Positions 1 to 7,068 of a stretch of 16,655 nt of DNA are shown here, piece by piece. Below the pieces are notes generated by a model. That model saw only the letters and a program-made list of their open reading frames with translations, was not told the DNA's origin and made no database searches. Numbering within the stretch: position 1 is the first letter of the stretch; the number at the start of each line of letters is the position of its first letter. Origin of the DNA: Embleya sp040605455. GTDB lineage: Bacteria; Actinomycetota; Actinomycetes; Streptomycetales; Streptomycetaceae. A program made the translations under genes and the position numbers. The stretch spans positions 1 to 16,655 of the forward strand of contig NZ_JBEXCV010000180.1 in NCBI RefSeq assembly GCF_040605455.1, in the 5' to 3' direction.

Positions 1-79
1 TGACGTACGGGTACTTCTTGCGGAAAGGTTCGATCGCGGCGGCCAACGCAGCCTGTGCCGCCGTCCGCCAGTCGTCCAT
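1..79 (-). pseudogene. Partial reading frame resembling the second half of a universal stress protein (UspA-like)
   Basis: An open frame runs leftward off the window edge from ATG at 79 (another in-frame ATG lies at 88). The 26 visible residues (MDDWRTAAQ..., ending FRKKYPYV) have the rhythm of the helix before a beta strand in the C-terminal domain of actinobacterial universal stress proteins, where a W/D-rich start, an Ala/Leu helix and a KYP-x-V turn are usual. The N-terminal nucleotide-binding start of a Usp protein is absent, because the sequence just upstream is a hairpin terminator and then the permease stop codon. No good ribosome binding site precedes either ATG. I read it as a truncated remnant or a fragment joined to a different context. 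The identification is by eye, is weak, and depends on sequence beyond the edge. Confidence 0.35.
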
Positions 80-95
80 GACCCACATGGCCGGG

Positions 96-122
96 CGCAG
101 GCGGGTGGATCTCCCGCCTGCG
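96..122 (-). terminator. Hairpin terminator of the NCS1 permease
   Basis: A perfect 10-base-pair inverted repeat (CGCAGGCGGG at 96-105, CCCGCCTGCG at 113-122) with a 7-base loop lies 15 bases beyond the permease stop codon. There is no clear U-tract, as is common for actinomycete terminators. It separates the permease from the Usp-like fragment, leaving almost no room for a promoter for the latter. Confidence 0.7.
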
Positions 123-137
123 TGGGGTGTGCGGCTG

Positions 138-1589
138 TCAGCCGACCGGCGCCTCGGTTCGGGTGTCGCCGGCCTGCGGCTCGGCGGGGCGGATCGTCTC
201 GGCGGGCGGGTTGGCGCTACGGCGCGCCCACAGGTAGTAGAGCGCCGAGGTGACCACGAGGCCGACGATCCAGGAGATGTCCGCGCCGTCCAGCTTCTTG
301 GTGAGCGCGCCGGTGTACAGCTTGGTGGCCAGGAACGGGATCTGCACCACCACACCCACGACGTAGCAGGTCAGGGCGGTGACGTTCCAGCGGCCGTAAC
401 GGCCGTTCGGGTCGTACAGCGCGGGGATGTCGACGCGCTCGCGCGAGATGAGGTAGTAGTCGACCAGGTTGATCGCGCTCCACGGCGTGAAGACCATCAG
501 GAGCAGCAGTACGAAGTTCTTGAAGTTGGTCAGGAAGTCCGCGCTGGCCGCCATCGCGATGACCACCGAGACGGCGGTGAACCCGATGATGTACGCCGCG
601 CGGGCGGCCTGCGAGATCCGCGAACGCCCGTCGAACGCCGTTACGATCGTCAGGATCGACATGAAGCCGCCGTACGCGTTCAGGCAGTTGACGGTCAGCT
701 TGCCGACCACGATCACCAGGTAGATGAGGAATGCCAGGAACGCGGGGCCCGCCAGATCGCCGAGGAAGCCGACCTGGTCCGGCAGGAACGCCTTGCCCGC
801 GACGGCCGCGGTGAGCGCGCCCAGCGTCATGGCGATCTGTGATCCGACCACCGAGCCTGCGAACGTCGACAAGAACGTCGCGCGGGGGCTGGTGGTGCGC
901 GGCAGGTAGCGCGAGTAGTCGGCGACGTACGGGCCGAAGGTGAGCTGCCACCCGGCGCCGAGACCGACGGCGAGCAGGAACGTCGCGACGTCGAAGCCCT
1001 TTTCGCCCACGTGCGCGCCGACGTCGTACTGCGTGAAGAGGCGGATCATCAGGTAGCCGAGGCCGAGCACGCCGACGACGGTCGCGATGCGGCCCGCGAG
1101 GTGGATCAGGCGATAGCCGGTGACCGCCACCACCGCGGTCAGCGCACCGAAGATCAGGATGCCGACCTTGGCATTGTCGATGTGCAGCATCTCGCACACC
1201 GCCTGACCGGCCAGGACGGTGCCGGTCGCGGCGAAGCCAAGGTACATCAGGATCACCAGCAGCAGCGGCAGGACCGCACCGTAGACGCCGAACTGCGCCC
1301 GGCTGGAGATCATCTGCGGGACCCCGAGCCGCGGCCCCTGCGCCGAGTGCAGCGCCATGACGGCGCCGCCCAGCACGTTGCCGATGAGCAGGGCGAATAT
1401 CGCCCACAGCGCGTCGGCACCGAAGACCACCGCCAAGGCGCCGTCGACTATCGCGGTGATCTGCATGTTGGCGCCGAACCACAGGGTGAACTGGCTGAGC
1501 GGCGTACCGTGCCTCTCGGCGTCGGGGATCACCTCGATGGTGCGGCGTTCCATCGCGAGGCCTCCCTCGGGGGTTTGCTCGATCGGCAT
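138..1589 (-). CDS. NCS1-family cytosine/purine permease
   Basis: Membrane transporter of the nucleobase:cation symporter-1 family (cytosine, purine, allantoin, thiamine and related substrates), expected to import its substrate with a proton or sodium ion. The protein is about 483 residues with roughly 12 hydrophobic segments, the usual family size. Family features visible are the N-terminal VIPDAERHGTP, the conserved HSAQGPRLGVPQMISSR segment of helices 2-3, the TFGPYVADYSRYLPR segment in the middle, and the FTPWSAINLVDYY segment near helix 10. The substrate cannot be read from sequence. I chose ATG 1589 (GGGAG eight bases upstream), since related proteins have a short tail before the ERRTIEV-like start; ATG 1553, with a stronger GAGGGAGG site, is the main alternative. 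It is monocistronic, with a terminator just downstream and a plausible promoter upstream. Confidence 0.93.
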   Translation of the reverse strand: MPIEQTPEGGLAMERRTIEVIPDAERHGTPLSQFTLWFGANMQITAIVDGALAVVFGADALWAIFALLIGNVLGGAVMALHSAQGPRLGVPQMISSRAQFGVYGAVLPLLLVILMYLGFAATGTVLAGQAVCEMLHIDNAKVGILIFGALTAVVAVTGYRLIHLAGRIATVVGVLGLGYLMIRLFTQYDVGAHVGEKGFDVATFLLAVGLGAGWQLTFGPYVADYSRYLPRTTSPRATFLSTFAGSVVGSQIAMTLGALTAAVAGKAFLPDQVGFLGDLAGPAFLAFLIYLVIVVGKLTVNCLNAYGGFMSILTIVTAFDGRSRISQAARAAYIIGFTAVSVVIAMAASADFLTNFKNFVLLLLMVFTPWSAINLVDYYLISRERVDIPALYDPNGRYGRWNVTALTCYVVGVVVQIPFLATKLYTGALTKKLDGADISWIVGLVVTSALYYLWARRSANPPAETIRPAEPQAGDTRTEAPVG

Positions 1590-1645
1590 GTGCGTGACTC
1601 CCAGGGCGTAGCGGCGATCACGCCGAACTGTGTCTGTCCCGCCCG

Positions 1646-1674
1646 AATCTGGCATGGAGATGAACAGACTTCAA
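1646..1674 (-). promoter_or_regulatory. Candidate promoter of the permease gene
   Basis: On the minus strand, TTGAAG (1674-1669) is followed after 17 bases by CAGATT (1651-1646), a fair match to a housekeeping-type -35/-10 pair, 57 bases upstream of the chosen ATG. The sequence just upstream (1675-1695) is unusually AT-rich for this window and could bind a regulator. Read by eye only. Confidence 0.35.
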
Positions 1675-1970
1675 GATCATGAATGAATAATTTCACCGAT
1701 CGGACGCCGCACACACCCCGGAAGGCCGTCGATGCGGGTGCCGGGACGTGGGTTGCGGGCAGCCGGTCGAGCTACTTCTTCGATTGCCCGGCCCGCTCGC
1801 CGGCCCGCCCCGCCCGTGGTGTCCGGGGGCGCTGTCGGGGGGTGTGGCGTTCTCCGGGCCGGCGTGACACGCTCGGGACACAAAAACCGGCCTGGTCCGG
1901 TGGGAGACCCAGCGTCGCCGGGTGGTCACCTCGGGTGATCGGTGGCGGCGGCTCGCCGCGGCGCCTTCGA

Positions 1971-2069
1971 GCAGTCGCGTTCACTGTCGTCAACGGACGG
2001 ATCACCGACATCACGGCCGTGGTCGACTCGGCCAAGTTCGCGCTGATGGACCTGCCGGATCCGGAGTGA
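1971..2069 (+). pseudogene. Remnant of a SigJ/SnoaL-like C-terminal domain
   Basis: The last 33 codons of a frame open from 1683 read AVAFTVVNGRITDITAVVD and end MDLPDPE before a TGA at 2067-2069. The pattern (AFTV, then GRIT, then a V-x-D-x-A-K strand end) is the final beta strands of the SnoaL/NTF2-like domain that closes SigJ-type and ECF41-like sigma factors. The 95 codons upstream in the same frame are Arg/Pro/Gly-rich and show no sigma region 2 or 4, so the rest of the gene is gone or scrambled. I call it the 3' scar of a deleted gene. An unrelated SnoaL-fold protein end is also possible. Confidence 0.45.
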
Positions 2070-2509
2070 GCCGCTGCCGAGGGCAGTCGCCGACAGTGAG
2101 CAGTGAAGGTGGATCAGTTGACCGGCTTCGTGCTGCGCGGGCTTCGGGGCGTTCGACGAAGTGTCCGTGAACTCCCGCCGCCGGTTCGAAGCGGGCTCCG
2201 GTGCGGACGAGGGCGACGAGGTGGGGTGCGGGGTGCGTTCATGCCCACCATCGCCGCGGTGCCCAGGTCGCGAGGGCGGGCACCGGTTTCGACGCGGCGC
2301 CTCGATCCGACCGCGACCGCGTCGCTCGACGCCCGACCTGCCCCACGAGGGTCCTCCGCGCCGCGATGCCGCGCGACACCCTCGACGTCGGGAGCGGAGC
2401 GCGTGCGGCGCGGATGGAGCCGCCGCGCATCAGTTTTCGACGGTGACCTTCGTGACGAGGCACGAACGGGCACTCCGGGGCGCGGGTGCGCTCGGGTCGC
2501 CGCCGGTGG
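2070..2509. other. Gap without a recognisable gene
   Basis: About 440 bases between the SigJ-like remnant and the glycosyltransferase stop codon. All open frames are Arg/Pro/Ser/Gly-rich shadows with no recognisable motif. No strong hairpin is seen beyond the short TTCGTG/CACGAA pair (2449-2466). The stretch 1700-1970 on the other side of the remnant is similarly empty. It looks like decayed sequence. Confidence 0.5.
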
Positions 2510-4351
2510 TCACGAGCCGGCGGGGGCACAGAACTTGCGTTCCGCGTCGACGGGGTTCGGCGGGATGGTGATGTGGGTGCGGCGCCAGGAGCCGACGAGG
2601 TTCTTCCAGAAGCGGCCTGCCGTCATCGGTGCGCGAGTCGACTCACGAAGTTCCTTCAGAGCGCCGCATTCCAGGGCTCGGCGGGCGGCTGCGAGCTGTT
2701 CGATCGTCGGATCGTGTGCCTCGGCGAACGTACGGCTTGTGTTCAACGGCGCGGCGGGGTCCGCGTAGTCCGCGACGAGCCAGATGTTGCTCAGCGGTTT
2801 GGAGTGTCCCGGCTTGGTCACCGGGTAGTCGAATCGCGCACCGATCGGGTTGACGAGGCCCCAGAAGTCCACGATCCGCACGTCGTTGGGCGCCAGTGCT
2901 CCGGCCGTTCCCAGGTAGACACCGACAACAGCTGCCCTGCCCGGGATGTCGGTGCGCAACGGGACCTTGACGATCGTGCCTTCGAGGGCAGGCCCGTAGT
3001 AGACCAGGGTTCGTCGACCGGCCGCGATCTCCTCGTCCAGCGCTTGCTTGGTGCGCAGGTGGGTGCGTACGTAGTCGTCCGAGTCGGTGGGGTGCGACTC
3101 GCTCGTGAAGATCACGTAGTAGTTGCGTTCGTCGTCGGTCTTCGCGCCCACGCCGTCGACCGTGTGTACCCGCAGCGAGACAGCGCAGACGAGCGACCAC
3201 GCGAGCAGCGCCGCCGACAGCGGAACGAGGGGGCGCGAGACGGGTATCGAGAGCACCGGCAGCAGCAGGAGGAAGAGCGCGGGCAGCAGCATGCGCGCGT
3301 GCATGTAGTCCCCGCCGACCTTGATCACGTACAGGAGCAGCAGGGTTGCGGCGATGAGCGGCGTCAGGACGACCACCCGACGGCCGCAGCGTGCTTTGGG
3401 GCCGCGGAGCATCGGGACGAGGCCGAGGGCGACCGCGGTCAGGGGCAGCCACAGCACGTAGGGGTCGGTGAAGTCGGCGAGGTAGTGCCATCCTCGGCCC
3501 CACATCGAACCGCCGGCATCCTTGGTCAGCGCCGGCATCGGGACGACGATGCCGTAGTAGCCCATGCGGAACACCTCGTACGCGACGGGCACAATGGCCG
3601 CCGCCGCCACCGCGGCCGTGGTCATGCGCCGAGACGGTCTCAGCACGAGCCACATCCCGATCAAAAAGACCCCGGAGACGAGAGCGAGGTCGGGCCGGAC
3701 CAGCGGGCCCAGTCCGACGACCGTGCAAGCACCCAGGATCAGCGGGCGACTTCGGGCGTTGCGTACGCGCACCAGCAGCCACCACGAGGAGGCCGTCCAC
3801 AGGGTGCCGAGGCCGGTTTCCAGGCCGGACGTGGCGTACTCCCAGACCGGCCGCAGGGCGAGCAGTATCAGGATGCCGAACGGCAGCAGTGGGCGCTCGA
3901 CACCTTGGGCGGGTGCGGACGTGGTCGGTCGGGGGTTTGCGTGCAGGCGTCGGGTGCCGTCGACGGCGATCAGGAATCCGGCCGCCGTCAGGCAAAGGCC
4001 AAGAATCCAGGCGATGTTCGAGGTGTCGGTTCGACCGGAGACGAATCCGCACAGCGCGAGGAGCCATTGCCAGAGCGTGCTCGTCGATGCCTCGGCGCGC
4101 TCGCCGGTGCTGTAGACGGGCCCGTTCCCGGCGAGGATCTGCTCGACGGTACGGGTGAAGATCAGCGCGTCGTCACATATCCACCGCGCGTGATAGCCGA
4201 GCAATGCGATCGCGACGGCCGCGAGACCGCCGAGAGAACGATTCCATCGGTACGCGAATCCTTTCGCTCGGTCCGAGGCGTCGTCTTTCGGCGAGGCGTC
4301 GTTTCGGGGCGGCGCGTCGGAGGTGCGGCTTGTCGTGCGGGTCGAACTCAT
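2510..4351 (-). CDS. GT-C membrane glycosyltransferase, AftB-like (arabinofuranosyltransferase-type)
   Basis: Integral membrane protein of about 613 residues resembling the GT-C fold enzymes annotated as AftB (terminal beta-1,2-arabinofuranosyltransferase) or ZomB in actinobacteria. These use a polyprenyl-phosphate sugar donor on the outer face of the membrane. A Ser/Thr/Asp-rich cytoplasmic tail (residues 1-30) precedes helix 1 (about 40-54), followed by the GT-C acidic motif CDDALIF (D60, D61), the ERAEASTSTLWQWLL segment typical of the family, then about nine more hydrophobic segments and a soluble C-terminal region with DFWGLVNPIGARF and KPGHSKPLSNIWL. The start is ATG 4351 with TGAGAG upstream; an open frame extends back to 4531 but has no hydrophobic or family-like content. 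The exact sugar is not readable. The nearest gene on the same strand is 480 bases upstream, so it is probably transcribed alone. Confidence 0.82.
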   Translation of the reverse strand: MSSTRTTSRTSDAPPRNDASPKDDASDRAKGFAYRWNRSLGGLAAVAIALLGYHARWICDDALIFTRTVEQILAGNGPVYSTGERAEASTSTLWQWLLALCGFVSGRTDTSNIAWILGLCLTAAGFLIAVDGTRRLHANPRPTTSAPAQGVERPLLPFGILILLALRPVWEYATSGLETGLGTLWTASSWWLLVRVRNARSRPLILGACTVVGLGPLVRPDLALVSGVFLIGMWLVLRPSRRMTTAAVAAAAIVPVAYEVFRMGYYGIVVPMPALTKDAGGSMWGRGWHYLADFTDPYVLWLPLTAVALGLVPMLRGPKARCGRRVVVLTPLIAATLLLLYVIKVGGDYMHARMLLPALFLLLLPVLSIPVSRPLVPLSAALLAWSLVCAVSLRVHTVDGVGAKTDDERNYYVIFTSESHPTDSDDYVRTHLRTKQALDEEIAAGRRTLVYYGPALEGTIVKVPLRTDIPGRAAVVGVYLGTAGALAPNDVRIVDFWGLVNPIGARFDYPVTKPGHSKPLSNIWLVADYADPAAPLNTSRTFAEAHDPTIEQLAAARRALECGALKELRESTRAPMTAGRFWKNLVGSWRRTHITIPPNPVDAERKFCAPAGS

Positions 4352-4833
4352 ACGTTTGGCTCTCAGGGGTGGTCGACTGCGCCCGGGGCGCTCGCTTGGG
4401 CCCGGGCGTCGGCATGACGGATCGGCCGGTCGGCTGCCCTGCCGATCGGCTGGTGAGAAGTGATCGACCCGATAGGGATCGACCCGTGTGTGGTGGTCGC
4501 GCGTCGGCGAATCCGTGCATGAGCGCAGCACGGGCCGGCCCCTCTCGGGGGCCTTCCGTGGTGTGGGGGTGGCGGATCCGTGGACCGCGTCCGAGCGATG
4601 TCGTGCGCGGTGAACATGGCCGACCGCGTGAGGTGGTCGCGGTCGGCGCCAGGTGTCCGCAGCCCGCAGCCCGCAGCCCGCAGCCGGAAGCCCGCAGTCC
4701 GCGGTACGGGTGTCCTGGCGCGATTCGGGCGCGTCAGTGGGTCGTCACCGGACGGGGTTGTTCACCCGAGCGGGTCGTTCACCGGTACACGCGCTGCCTC
4801 GCGGGGCGTCAGGAATGAAGTGAGGACGAGGGG
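4352..4833. other. Intergenic region upstream of the glycosyltransferase
   Basis: 482 bases with no convincing gene. It contains the 7-base tandem repeat, a 9-base direct repeat ATCGACCCG (4463-4471 and 4478-4486, 15 bases apart) and two GTTCACC copies (4760-4766 and 4777-4783). The promoter of the glycosyltransferase should lie here, but I could not pick a confident -35/-10 pair. No strong hairpin terminator was found just after the stop codon at 4834. Confidence 0.5.
4657..4705. repeat. 7-base tandem repeat (CCGCAGC)
   Basis: Four exact consecutive copies of CCGCAGC (4657-4684) are followed by three imperfect units (CGGAAGC, CCGCAGT, CCGCGGT). It lies in the non-coding gap between the SigE-partner gene and the glycosyltransferase. 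The length of 7 makes it a frame-shifting repeat, consistent with non-coding status, and it may vary in copy number between strains. Confidence 0.75.
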
Positions 4834-5679
4834 TCAGGAACCAAATGGGACGAGGGGTACAGCCGTGGTGCTTCCGTAGGGTGCGGGGGCGGCAGGCGGT
4901 GCGGTGTACTTGTCCAGCACCTGCTGCCATCGGGGGTTCTTGAGGAGGGCGAGGGCCTCCTCGTCGGTGAGCGGGAGGGTCGCCCTGGTCGGCTTGGCCA
5001 CGCTGCTCAGCGGTCCGTTGGCGTAGGACAACGTGACCATGCTCTCCCTCGTGACGTACTCGAACCGCCGCCACGCGACGCCGGCGTCGGTGCTGGGGCG
5101 CTCGTAGCGACCGAGGAGCGCGCCGTCCGGAGTGACGCTGCATTGCACACCGTCGTTCGGCCTGGCCTGCGGACGGCCTCCTTCGCCCGTCGTGCAGCCG
5201 AACCAACGCTTGCCGGTCACGCCGAAGAGTAGTTGCACGAGACCCTGTCCGGTCTCCCACTCCACGGAGACGTAGATGCCCCCGTCGACGCCGGTGTCCG
5301 GGACGGCGGTCTTGGCTCCCGGGGGGAGCAACTCCTCGATGATGCCCGGGAGCCAGTCGGCGTACGGATTCTTCGCGACGGGTTGCGCCGGCAGCAGCGG
5401 GTTGGTGCCGGTGGTGTTCAACGAGCCCAGGCTCGGCCGCATCGTGGCGGCGGGCCCTGCCACGTCAACGTTGCCCGGCCGCAGTGACGAGGCGCCCACG
5501 ATGCCCGTCGCGATCACCGCACCCGCGAGCGTGGCACCGAGCAGCCGCCCGGCCGTGCGCCGACGGGCCCGACGGCGACCCCTCTCGGCGGCGCGAGGGG
5601 CGACGTCCGGCATCATCGGAGCGGGCCGCGCGCCGAGCTCGGCGCGGAGCATTTCCTTGAATCGGTCTTCGGTCAACAT
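4834..5679 (-). CDS. Membrane-anchored partner of the SigE-family sigma factor (putative anti-sigma-like protein)
   Basis: A 281-residue single-pass membrane protein. A short cytoplasmic part (MLTEDRFKEMLRAELGARP, then an Arg-rich stretch at 33-45) leads to one helix at about 45-65, and a roughly 215-residue outer domain carries two cysteines in the GCTTGEGG and VQCSV stretches that may form a disulphide. It starts 20 bases after the sigma stop codon, with GGAGAAGAG upstream of ATG 5679, so the two genes form an operon. That arrangement is usual for SigE-family sigma factors and suggests that it holds the sigma factor in check or reports an envelope signal. It has no HxxxCxxC zinc motif, so it is not a classical ZAS anti-sigma factor. 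The anti-sigma role is inferred from context and topology only. Confidence 0.8.
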   Translation of the reverse strand: MLTEDRFKEMLRAELGARPAPMMPDVAPRAAERGRRRARRRTAGRLLGATLAGAVIATGIVGASSLRPGNVDVAGPAATMRPSLGSLNTTGTNPLLPAQPVAKNPYADWLPGIIEELLPPGAKTAVPDTGVDGGIYVSVEWETGQGLVQLLFGVTGKRWFGCTTGEGGRPQARPNDGVQCSVTPDGALLGRYERPSTDAGVAWRRFEYVTRESMVTLSYANGPLSSVAKPTRATLPLTDEEALALLKNPRWQQVLDKYTAPPAAPAPYGSTTAVPLVPFGS

Positions 5680-5699
5680 TGGTCGTCTCTTCTCCGGAC

Positions 5700-6215
5700 T
5701 CAGCGCGACATCGTGAGTGAAGGGTCGGTTCCGAGCAGCTCACGCAACCGGGAAAGGCCGCGCGGGCCCGCGTTCTTGACCGCGGACAGCGACATGCCGA
5801 GCATCTCGGCGGTGCTCTCGAGGCTCTGGTCCTCCCAGTAGCGCAGGACGAGCACGGCGCGCATGCGGGGCGGGAGCCGCATCAGCGCCTCCCACAGCGT
5901 CAACCGCAACTCGGCGTTGTCGGCGGCACCGACGTCGGGCCGGTCGAGTTCGCGAACGTCGAGGCCGATCACCTCACCCGAGCTACGCAGCCGGCGCCGG
6001 TCGAGGTACGCGTTGAGCATGATGCGCTTGGCGTACGCCTGGGGGTTGTCGGCGCGCTCGACCCGGCGCCACGCCACATACACCTTCTCCAGCGCGATCT
6101 GCGTCAGGTCCTCGGCGCGATGCCAGTCCCCACAGACCAGATAGGCGGTCTGCCGAAGCTGTGGTGCGACGGCTCGAGCGAACTCGGTGAACTCACCGTG
6201 GTGTCTCCTGCGCAC
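5700..6215 (-). CDS. SigE-family ECF RNA polymerase sigma factor
   Basis: A 171-residue ECF sigma factor of the actinobacterial SigE family. Region 2 opens with FTEFARAVAPQLRQTAYLV followed by CGDWHRAEDLTQIALEKVYVAW, the family signature. Region 4 contains LPPRMRAVLVLRYWEDQSLE and a helix-turn-helix ending AVKNAGPRGLSRLREL. The chosen start is GTG 6215 with AAGGGG six bases upstream. It gives the usual family length, while the longer open frame back to 6452 adds unrelated sequence. The recognition helix reads KNAGPRG where KSQTSRA- or KSRLHRA-like sequences are common, which may reflect an unusual -35 preference. The gene is followed at once by its membrane partner, and together they should act as a signal-responsive transcription module. 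Confidence 0.93.
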   Translation of the reverse strand: MRRRHHGEFTEFARAVAPQLRQTAYLVCGDWHRAEDLTQIALEKVYVAWRRVERADNPQAYAKRIMLNAYLDRRRLRSSGEVIGLDVRELDRPDVGAADNAELRLTLWEALMRLPPRMRAVLVLRYWEDQSLESTAEMLGMSLSAVKNAGPRGLSRLRELLGTDPSLTMSR

Positions 6216-6308
6216 ACTGCGCCCCTTCGGTTTCGGTCCGTCGAGGATGAGACGGGTCGAGCTTTGCGAAAAGTCGCACCCCCACCAAATGTTTCGGCCG
6301 ACAACAGC

Positions 6309-6344
6309 CGCGGAGGGCCGCTGAGATGCCGACGGCCCTCCGCG
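6309..6344. other. Perfect 12-base-pair hairpin between divergent genes
   Basis: CGCGGAGGGCCG (6309-6320) pairs exactly with CGGCCCTCCGCG (6333-6344) across a 12-base loop. It lies in the 262-base space between the leftward sigma gene (start 6215) and the rightward CGNR gene (start 6478). It cannot be a 3' terminator of either neighbour. It could be a leader structure of the sigma mRNA, a roadblock between divergent promoters, or the terminator of an unrecognised small transcript. Confidence 0.6.
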
Positions 6345-6397
6345 AAGTGAAAGAAGTACTCGGAGCCGAATGCCACAGCGCCGAGTCGGATCGGCGT

Positions 6398-6442
6398 CCT
6401 CGACCTCGACCTCGAAGCAAGGGACGCGGTAAGGGGTATGAT
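6398..6442 (+). promoter_or_regulatory. Candidate promoter region of the CGNR-phosphatase operon
   Basis: A -10-like TATGAT (6437-6442) lies 36 bases before the CGNR start codon, preceded by three exact tandem copies of CCTCGA (6398-6415). No good -35 box is spaced correctly, so an activator or an alternative sigma factor may be needed. Just downstream, TGTCTTCAAGCCTTACA (6445-6461) has a TGT-N11-ACA outline and might be an operator. Weak, by eye. Confidence 0.28.
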
Positions 6443-6477
6443 TTGTCTTCAAGCCTTACATCAGTGGAGAGCAGGGC

Positions 6478-7068
6478 ATGGAGATCTCTATGGCCGAGTA
6501 CGCCGCAGGGGCGGCCCTCGCGACCGACCTGGTCAACACCTCGCCCACCGTGCGGGCCGGCACCGGGGAGGCCCTCCCGAACCCGGACGCATTGGCGGGC
6601 TTCCTGGTCGGACACGGCCTCCGCGTCGAGGCCGGGTCGGACGGACGAACACCGACCGACGACGACCTCCACCAGGTGCAACTGCTCCGTCGGGAGGTGC
6701 GCGCCATCGTGGAGACCTCGACCGAGGACCACGCCGTCGCGGGCGCGACCGTGCTGGTCGGGCGCGCCGGCCTCGCACCGCTGCTGCGCGGCGACGCCGA
6801 CGGCCGATGGCGGTGGTACATCCCCACCGCGCCCGGCGCCCCGCTCGCCGACGAACTGGCCGCGCTCGTCGGCGTCGCGCTGCTCGGCGTCGTCCGGGCC
6901 CTCGGCCACGAGCGTTTCCGCCCCTGCGCCACGCCCGGCTGCCGCGGTGTGTTCGTCGACACCAGCCGGGCCGGCCGCCGCCGCTACTGCCTGCCCGACC
7001 TGTGCGGCAACCGCCTCAACGTGGCCAACCACCGCGCCCGTCGGCGGGTCGGGAGCGTGGCCCGATGA
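6478..7068 (+). CDS. CGNR zinc-finger protein with ABATE-like N-terminal domain
   Basis: A 196-residue member of the CGNR zinc-finger family, whose proteins have an N-terminal ligand-binding-like (ABATE) domain and a C-terminal treble-clef-like zinc finger expected to bind DNA. The N-terminal region (about 5-135) contains ALATDLVNT, the usual opening of the ABATE domain. The finger is C150-x4-C155-x15-C171-x4-C176, with the name-giving CGNR at 176-179, followed by a basic tail NHRARRRVG. The start is ATG 6478 with GGAGAG six bases upstream. The stop codon overlaps the phosphatase start (ATGA), so the two are translationally coupled. Likely a transcription regulator; ligand and targets are unknown. 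Confidence 0.92.
   Translation: MEISMAEYAAGAALATDLVNTSPTVRAGTGEALPNPDALAGFLVGHGLRVEAGSDGRTPTDDDLHQVQLLRREVRAIVETSTEDHAVAGATVLVGRAGLAPLLRGDADGRWRWYIPTAPGAPLADELAALVGVALLGVVRALGHERFRPCATPGCRGVFVDTSRAGRRRYCLPDLCGNRLNVANHRARRRVGSVAR

Noticed and set aside
1683..1970. Long frame beginning MNNFTDRTPH that leads into the SigJ/SnoaL-like tail
   Set aside because: Its ATG lies beside the likely permease promoter without a ribosome binding site, and the sequence is Arg/Pro/Gly-rich with no sigma regions; only the last 33 codons look like protein.
4760..4783. Two GTTCACC copies resembling a Streptomyces PhoP (PHO) box
   Set aside because: The spacing of 17 bases does not fit the 11-base unit of PHO boxes, and the site lies downstream of the sigma-partner gene rather than at a promoter.
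4204..4818. Plus-strand frame over the tandem-repeat gap
   Set aside because: Arg/Pro-rich, crosses a 7-base repeat that would shift frame with copy number, and overlaps the glycosyltransferase start antisense.
6216..6452. N-terminal extension of the sigma factor to 6452
   Set aside because: It would add 79 residues unlike any sigma factor, whereas GTG 6215 has a good AAGGGG site and gives the normal family length.
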